DNA of 10,631 nucleotides from Beijerinckiaceae bacterium (GTDB taxonomy: Bacteria; Pseudomonadota; Alphaproteobacteria; Rhizobiales; Beijerinckiaceae): positions 1 to 10,631 of the forward strand of contig JAKONB010000086.1 of NCBI GenBank assembly GCA_022702195.1. The letters are read 5' to 3'. Both the position numbers and the translations under genes were made by a program. The notes below the pieces were generated by a model. It did no database searches, was not told the DNA's origin, and saw only the letters and a program-made list of their open reading frames with translations. Positions 6,935 through 10,631 of this stretch are shown here, piece after piece. Positions within the stretch are counted from its first letter, which is position 1, and each line of letters opens with the position of its first letter.

Positions 6935-7261
6935 ATGAGCGACGAGTACGACGACGCGACGGACGACGAGCTTCCACCGGTTCCGGAGGGCGGCCTCATC
7001 CGGCTCCTGCCCATCATCAACCGGCGCGGCCTGCACGCGCGCGCCTCTGCGAAGTTCGTCCAGACCGTGGAACGCTTCGACGCCGTCGTGACCGTCACGC
7101 GCTCGGGCGAGACGGTGGGTGGGCGCTCGATCATGGGGTTGCTGACCTTGGGCGCGGCTCAGGGCACCTCCATCGCCGTCGTCACCTCGGGGAATGAGGC
7201 GGAAGCCTGCCTGACGGCGATCACCGAACTGCTGGCCAACAAGTTCGGCGAGGACGAGTAG
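6935..7261 (+). CDS. ptsH: HPr phosphocarrier protein
   Basis: From the ATG at 6935 this is a 108-residue HPr. The phospho-histidine is H34 in NRRGLHARASAKFV, which takes phosphate from enzyme I. S65 in GGRSIMGLLTLGA is equivalent to Ser46, the HprK target. The sequence ends with the final helix ITELLANKFGEDE. Both phosphorylation sites are intact, which matches the hprK gene in the same cluster. About 18 acidic residues precede the fold. An in-frame GTG at 6869 would lengthen the protein to 130 residues but has a weak ribosome site. Enzyme I (ptsP/ptsI) is not in the window. HPr is expected to shuttle phosphate to EIIA-Man and to report energy state through Ser phosphorylation. It is the last gene of the plus-strand cluster. 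Confidence 0.94.
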   Translation: MSDEYDDATDDELPPVPEGGLIRLLPIINRRGLHARASAKFVQTVERFDAVVTVTRSGETVGGRSIMGLLTLGAAQGTSIAVVTSGNEAEACLTAITELLANKFGEDE

Positions 7262-7316
7262 CTCGGCATCTCGCCGGGCGGACGATCCGCGGATCCGGTC
7301 GACGGGAATGCCGGTC

Positions 7317-8183
7317 TCACGCGGTGCGGGCGCGTCCCTGCTCCGCCATGCCGGCTTTGCGCCAGACCACCGCTTGCGCGCCGGCCCCGAGGCTGAGTTT
7401 GGCCGCCACGACGGTTCCGCCATGTCGCGTGAATTCGACGCAAGCCTGCCTGCGACGCGCGAACAGGCGCGTCACCACCCGGACCAGGGCCGCCTCCGAC
7501 GGATCGCCGATGATCGGCGCCGACGAGACCTCGGCGTCGAGAACCAGGAACTCCTCCACTGCATCCCGGATCCGCTCCGGCTCCGCGATCCGTTCCACCG
7601 CCGGCCGATCCTGGAGCGGCGCCGTCGCGGAGCGGATCCCGACGAGAGCGGCGGAGGGGATGGTCGGGCGATTGGGGACGGAGCGCGGACCGGCGCCTCC
7701 CGGGACCGGCAGCGGTACATCCTCCGCGAGCATCAGCACGGCACGCGGACGGAGCGCGCGCAGGCGATCCGCCAGCGCCGACCGCATCGCGCCGAACGAC
7801 GCGGCCTCGGCGGTGGGCGAGACCGGGATGCCCCGCGGATGCCATGGCCCGATACGGCCGTTCCCCCAGAGGGGATGGGGCAGCGCTAGGGGAATCACCG
7901 CGTGCAGGCGCTCCGGAAAGCCACCGCGCGTCCAGGCGAAGGCGAAGCGCAAGTCGCGTCCGCCGGATTGGTGCTGGGCCGCCGCGAGCAGGAAATCCGG
8001 ATCGGCGAAGATCGGCGTGTCGGAGCCGGCGCGGACCAGCAGGCCGCGCCAAGCGGCGATCTCGCCCTCCGTAACCTCGGCGGCACGCCGCAGATCAATC
8101 TGCCATCGCACCGGCCCATCGACGATCACGGCCGGCCGCTCAGCGGCGGTGCCCCCTTGGATCACCGTGAAAGGTTGTCTCAT
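7317..8183 (-). CDS. GNAT/CelD-like N-acetyltransferase, apparently C-terminally truncated
   Basis: From the ATG at 8183 (upstream GGGA, about 8 bases away) the product is 288 residues. It resembles CelD/BcsL-type GNAT proteins. An N-terminal half contains AWRGLLVRAGSDTPIFADPDFL and RLHAVIPLALPHPLWGNGRIGPWHPRG, in parts. The start of the acetyltransferase fold follows at about 222-280, with AVEEFLVLDAEVSS, LVRVVTRLFARRR and GTVVAAKLSLGAGAQAVVWRKA. In full-length relatives the chain continues past this point for roughly 100 residues with a Y-SPG region that completes the acyl-CoA site. Here it stops after 13 more residues, and only 55 bases separate it from ptsH. It may be a decaying remnant or a minimal variant. 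The acceptor substrate is unknown. The family call rests on pattern recognition and is moderate. Confidence 0.6.
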   Translation of the reverse strand: MRQPFTVIQGGTAAERPAVIVDGPVRWQIDLRRAAEVTEGEIAAWRGLLVRAGSDTPIFADPDFLLAAAQHQSGGRDLRFAFAWTRGGFPERLHAVIPLALPHPLWGNGRIGPWHPRGIPVSPTAEAASFGAMRSALADRLRALRPRAVLMLAEDVPLPVPGGAGPRSVPNRPTIPSAALVGIRSATAPLQDRPAVERIAEPERIRDAVEEFLVLDAEVSSAPIIGDPSEAALVRVVTRLFARRRQACVEFTRHGGTVVAAKLSLGAGAQAVVWRKAGMAEQGRARTA

Positions 8184-8274
8184 CGTTACATCCCGCTTCG
8201 CCGAACCGTCCCATTTCGGAGCACGATCATGCCCCGAGGCCGCGCCTCGCGGCCCACGCTCCAAGAAGGGTGCC

Positions 8275-8297
8275 GCCGGTCCCTGGTCCGGACCGGC
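8275..8297 (-). terminator. Probable terminator hairpin after the CobW-family gene
   Basis: On the minus strand, 6 bases after the TGA at 8306-8304, GCCGGTCC pairs perfectly with GGACCGGC across a 7-base loop. The stem is followed by GGCACCC and TTCTT. The stem is strong but the T-tract is degenerate, so termination may be partial. A second GC-rich hairpin (CGAGGC/GCCTCG, 8235-8249) lies further on, before the acetyltransferase gene. Confidence 0.4.
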
Positions 8298-8303
8298 ACG
8301 GGA

Positions 8304-9431
8304 TCAGCCCCCCGGGATGGCGAGGGGATTGGCGGTCAGCGCCGCCGCGTCCGGCATGTCGATCCGCGGGCGCCCGAGAAAGGCGTCCCAGAGCCGGGTC
8401 ACGAAGGACGGGTCGAGGTCGCGCACGATGAGGACGAGGCGCGAACGGTGGTCGTCGTCCGGCCAGGCGTCGAGAACGACCGGCATGTGGACGACGTGCT
8501 GGACCCCGTGCACCACCACGGGCCGCTGCGGATCGTCGGCGAGGGACACGAGTCCCTTGAGGCGCAGCAGCTTCGGCCCGTGCCCCGAGCGCACCAGGTC
8601 CAGGAACATCTCGAAGGCCGCCCGGGGAACCGGCGCCTCGCTGGTGAGGGTGAAGGCGCGGATCGCGGCATCGTGGCGATTCACGTCGTGATGGTGATGG
8701 CCATGATCATGGTGGGAATGCGCGTCGACCGCCTCCGCCCCGAGCCAGGCCCGGACATCGGCGGACTTGCCCGCGAGTCCGAAGAAGCCGCCCAGGAGTT
8801 CGGCCGGGGCGACGTCCGATGCATGCAGGGTGGCGGAGGGGTTGAGGGCGGCCAGGCGCGTCCGCAGGGCGGCCCCGCCATCCGCGGCCAGGTCCTGCTT
8901 GGAGACCACGATCCGGTCGGCCACCGCCGCCTGACGCACGGATTCCGGGTGGTGATCGAGGGTGGAATCGCCGTTGACCGCGTCTGCAACGGTCAACACA
9001 GCCTGCAACCGGTAGCGCATGACCAAATAGGGGTGATAGATCAGCGCGTGCAGGATCGGCGCCGGATCGGCGAGCCCGGTGGTCTCGATCACGACGCGGC
9101 GGAACGGGGTGATCCGGCCGTTATCGCGCTTGCGCAGCAGGTCCTCGAGGGTGGCGATGAGATCGCCGCGCACGGTGCAGCACAGGCACCCGGCCCCGAG
9201 CAGGATCATGTCCTCGTCCACGGTCTCGATCAGCAGGTGATCGAGGCCGATCTCGCCGAACTCGTTGACGATGACCACGGTGTCGGCGAGCGCGGGATCG
9301 CGCAGCATCCGGTTGAGCAGGGTGGTCTTGCCGGCGCCGAGGAAGCCGGTGAGGAGGGTGAGCGGAATCGGCTCTGGACGAAGGGTCGGTGCCGCGGGTG
9401 AGGCGGGCTCGGACGTTGGCGAATCAGTCAT
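8304..9431 (-). CDS. COG0523/CobW-family metallochaperone GTPase
   Basis: This 375-residue G3E-family P-loop GTPase is predicted to deliver a metal ion, most often zinc in this group, to client proteins. Walker A is GFLGAGKT (29-36). The metal-binding CxCC motif is C82-L-C84-C85 in LGAGCLCCTVRGDL. The Walker B-side motif ETTGLADP lies at 116-123. The usual NKxD guanine motif reads SKQD (177-180). A His-rich loop at 238-253 has nine histidines and links to the CobW C-terminal domain (about 256-353, RAFTLTSEAPVPRAAF). The first 20 residues are a Pro/Ser-rich leader. The start at 9431 has no clear Shine-Dalgarno sequence, which suits translation coupled to the carboxypeptidase gene 31 bases upstream. 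The specific metal and client are not shown by the sequence. True CobW (cobalamin synthesis) is unlikely, as no cob genes are present. Confidence 0.9.
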   Translation of the reverse strand: MTDSPTSEPASPAAPTLRPEPIPLTLLTGFLGAGKTTLLNRMLRDPALADTVVIVNEFGEIGLDHLLIETVDEDMILLGAGCLCCTVRGDLIATLEDLLRKRDNGRITPFRRVVIETTGLADPAPILHALIYHPYLVMRYRLQAVLTVADAVNGDSTLDHHPESVRQAAVADRIVVSKQDLAADGGAALRTRLAALNPSATLHASDVAPAELLGGFFGLAGKSADVRAWLGAEAVDAHSHHDHGHHHHDVNRHDAAIRAFTLTSEAPVPRAAFEMFLDLVRSGHGPKLLRLKGLVSLADDPQRPVVVHGVQHVVHMPVVLDAWPDDDHRSRLVLIVRDLDPSFVTRLWDAFLGRPRIDMPDAAALTANPLAIPGG

Positions 9432-9462
9432 CCCGACGAACTAACCCGCCCGGCCCGGGGGC

Positions 9463-10631
9463 TCAATCCTCCGCGGTGGCCTTGGCGGACGAAGCCTTGG
9501 CGGTGGCCTTGGTGGCATGCTTCGGCGTCGCCTTGACAGGCGTCTTGTGGTCGGCATTCGCGGCCGGCTTCGGCGCCGTTCCGGCTTTCGCGGCCGGCTT
9601 GGAGGCGGCTCCGGCCTTGGCGGCGGGCCTGCGGAGAGCGTCGAGCTTCGGCTTGGCCGCCCCGTCGAGGATCGGGGTGGATTCGGCCGGCACGTAGGCG
9701 CTGGCCGCGCTCGGGAGGCCGCCATGCCCACGGGCGAGAAGCTTCTTCGGCTCCGGCTTGCCGGCGACCGTCGCCCCGGGCTTGGCCCCCGCTTTCGATG
9801 CGGTCCTGGCCTGCTGGGCCGCCTCACGCTTGGCGGCGACGGCGGCCAGCTTCGCCGCGCGGGAGGCGGCGACCGCCTGGGCGCGTTCGGCCTTGTCGGC
9901 CTCCGCCTGAGCGTTGAGCGCGATGGCCCCCTCGGCCGGATCGCGGCCGATCCAGACGAGGATCGGCTGGAGCGGCGCGCGCGGCGGCAGGGAGCGGCCG
10001 CGCAGGGCCGCGCTGTTGAGGGTGGCGACGGCGAGCGCCGAACCGGGCGGCGCGGCGGCGGCAAGGATCTGCGCATTGCCGGCATCCCCCGCGATGGCGC
10101 CCGGCCCTTCCTCGATCGGCATCGGCTTGCGCTTGTCGCAGATGTAGGGCCGCATGTCCGGCGGCTCGGCGATGGACGAGGCCGGCAGGGCGTCGAGGGT
10201 GGGGGCCGTCCATCCGGCGGATTGGCTGAATCCGTAATCGAACAGGTCGGACGCCTTGAGGTCGCGCTCGCGCGGGCTCGGCTGGCCCATGACGATGGTG
10301 ACGATGCGCCGGCCGTTGCGGGTGGCGGTGGCCACCACGTTGAAGCCGCCCGAACAGATGAAGCCGGTCTTCATGCCGTCGGCGCCGGCATAGCGCCCGA
10401 GCAGGCCGTTGTGGTTGGCCATGATCGCCTTGCCGAACTGGATCGCGCTGATCGAGAACAGGGCGCGGTTGTCGGGAAAGTCGCGGATCAGCGCCCGGCC
10501 GAGCACCGCCATGTCGCGCGCCGAGGTCCATTGCCGGGCGTCCGGAAGGCCGTTGGGATTGGTCCAGCGGCTCTCGCGCATGCCGATCCGGGCGGCGGTC
10601 TCGTTCATGAGGGCGGCGAAACCCTCGATCG
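9463..10631 (-). CDS. D-alanyl-D-alanine carboxypeptidase (PBP5/6-like, S11 family), 3' part
   Basis: The gene enters from the right edge, so the signal peptide and the SxxK and SxN active-site motifs are missing. The visible 389 residues begin IEGFAALMNETAARIGM, and the ATG at 10608 is internal. Family landmarks are the NPNGLPD segment (about 10540-10563) and the KTG triad with flanks GMKTGF (around 10360-10377), followed by GGFNVVATATRNGRRIVTIVMG. The enzyme would trim the terminal D-Ala from peptidoglycan stem peptides in the periplasm. After the catalytic part, a region of about 100 residues (about 9910-10215) has no domain I can name. The last 150 or so residues are Ala/Lys/Pro-rich and include a tandem decapeptide repeat. 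The cobW-family gene starts 31 bases downstream on the same strand, suggesting cotranscription. Confidence 0.92.
   Translation of the reverse strand, partial: IEGFAALMNETAARIGMRESRWTNPNGLPDARQWTSARDMAVLGRALIRDFPDNRALFSISAIQFGKAIMANHNGLLGRYAGADGMKTGFICSGGFNVVATATRNGRRIVTIVMGQPSPRERDLKASDLFDYGFSQSAGWTAPTLDALPASSIAEPPDMRPYICDKRKPMPIEEGPGAIAGDAGNAQILAAAAPPGSALAVATLNSAALRGRSLPPRAPLQPILVWIGRDPAEGAIALNAQAEADKAERAQAVAASRAAKLAAVAAKREAAQQARTASKAGAKPGATVAGKPEPKKLLARGHGGLPSAASAYVPAESTPILDGAAKPKLDALRRPAAKAGAASKPAAKAGTAPKPAANADHKTPVKATPKHATKATAKASSAKATAED
9550..9633 (-). repeat. Tandem decapeptide-coding repeat in the carboxypeptidase tail
   Basis: Three consecutive 30-base units encode variants of x-K/R-P-A-A-K/N-A-G-x-A. 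At DNA level a 14-base string, TTCGCGGCCGGCTT on the plus strand, recurs exactly 30 bases apart (9557-9570 and 9587-9600). The repeat lies inside the reading frame and preserves it. Confidence 0.7.

Noticed and set aside
7284..7295. GATCCGCGGATC palindrome as a terminator between ptsH and the acetyltransferase
   Set aside because: It is self-complementary with no loop and no T-run, so it cannot form a normal terminator hairpin. It is kept only as a note on the possible junction.
7159..8052. 297-codon minus-strand frame overlapping the acetyltransferase in another frame
   Set aside because: It is Arg/Gly/Pro-rich, and the +/-1 alternative frame at 7317-8183 reads as a recognisable GNAT-like protein. 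It also runs into ptsH.
7324..8691. 455-codon plus-strand frame opposite the acetyltransferase
   Set aside because: It is Arg/Ser/Ala-rich nonsense composition, spans two minus-strand genes and their gap, and has no domain.
7902..9401. 499-codon plus-strand frame across the CobW and acetyltransferase genes
   Set aside because: It is antisense to a clear CobW-family GTPase, its composition is Gly/Arg/His/Asp-rich, and it has no recognisable motif or ribosome site.

Overview
The window is high-GC DNA with densely packed genes on both strands. The gene set points to an alphaproteobacterium of the order Hyphomicrobiales (Rhizobiales), plausibly Methylobacterium/Methylorubrum-like. The main evidence is the run of a ChvI-type response regulator, a ChvG-type histidine kinase, a short HPr kinase lacking the N-terminal domain, a mannose-type EIIA and HPr. 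This order is characteristic of alphaproteobacteria. The genus is inferred from general style only; no marker gene here fixes it.

Layout, left to right. Positions 2-964 (+) hold the 3' part of a methyl-accepting chemotaxis protein that runs off the left edge. Positions 1104-2054 (+) encode an EamA/DMT-family permease. Positions 2111-2914 (-), convergent with the permease, encode a HugZ-like FMN split-barrel protein with a C-terminal DUF2470-type domain. A 325-base divergent intergenic region (2915-3239) follows, with a strong hairpin just before the chvI ribosome binding site. Positions 3240-7261 (+) carry the regulatory cluster chvI-chvG-hprK-manX-ptsH. Positions 7317-8183 (-) encode a GNAT/CelD-like acetyltransferase that looks C-terminally truncated. 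Positions 8304-9431 (-) encode a COG0523/CobW-family metallochaperone GTPase. Positions 9463 to the right edge (-) encode the C-terminal part of a D-alanyl-D-alanine carboxypeptidase with a long Lys/Ala/Pro-rich tail.

How the genes work together. ChvG is a membrane kinase that would phosphorylate ChvI, the envelope/acid-stress regulator of rhizobia. HprK, EIIA and HPr form the core of an incomplete, regulatory phosphotransferase system. HPr has both the His phosphorylated by EI and the Ser phosphorylated by HprK, and no sugar permease (EIIB/C/D) is present. The clustering suggests that envelope sensing and carbon/nitrogen-status signalling are coordinated. On the minus strand, the carboxypeptidase and CobW genes are 31 bases apart and probably cotranscribed.

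No wholly new system is evident. The points most worth a second look are the two-tier hairpin, with a competing pairing partner, in the chvI leader; the truncated acetyltransferase abutting ptsH; and the repeat-containing basic tail of the carboxypeptidase. No tRNA, rRNA, CRISPR array, insertion sequence or phage gene was seen.
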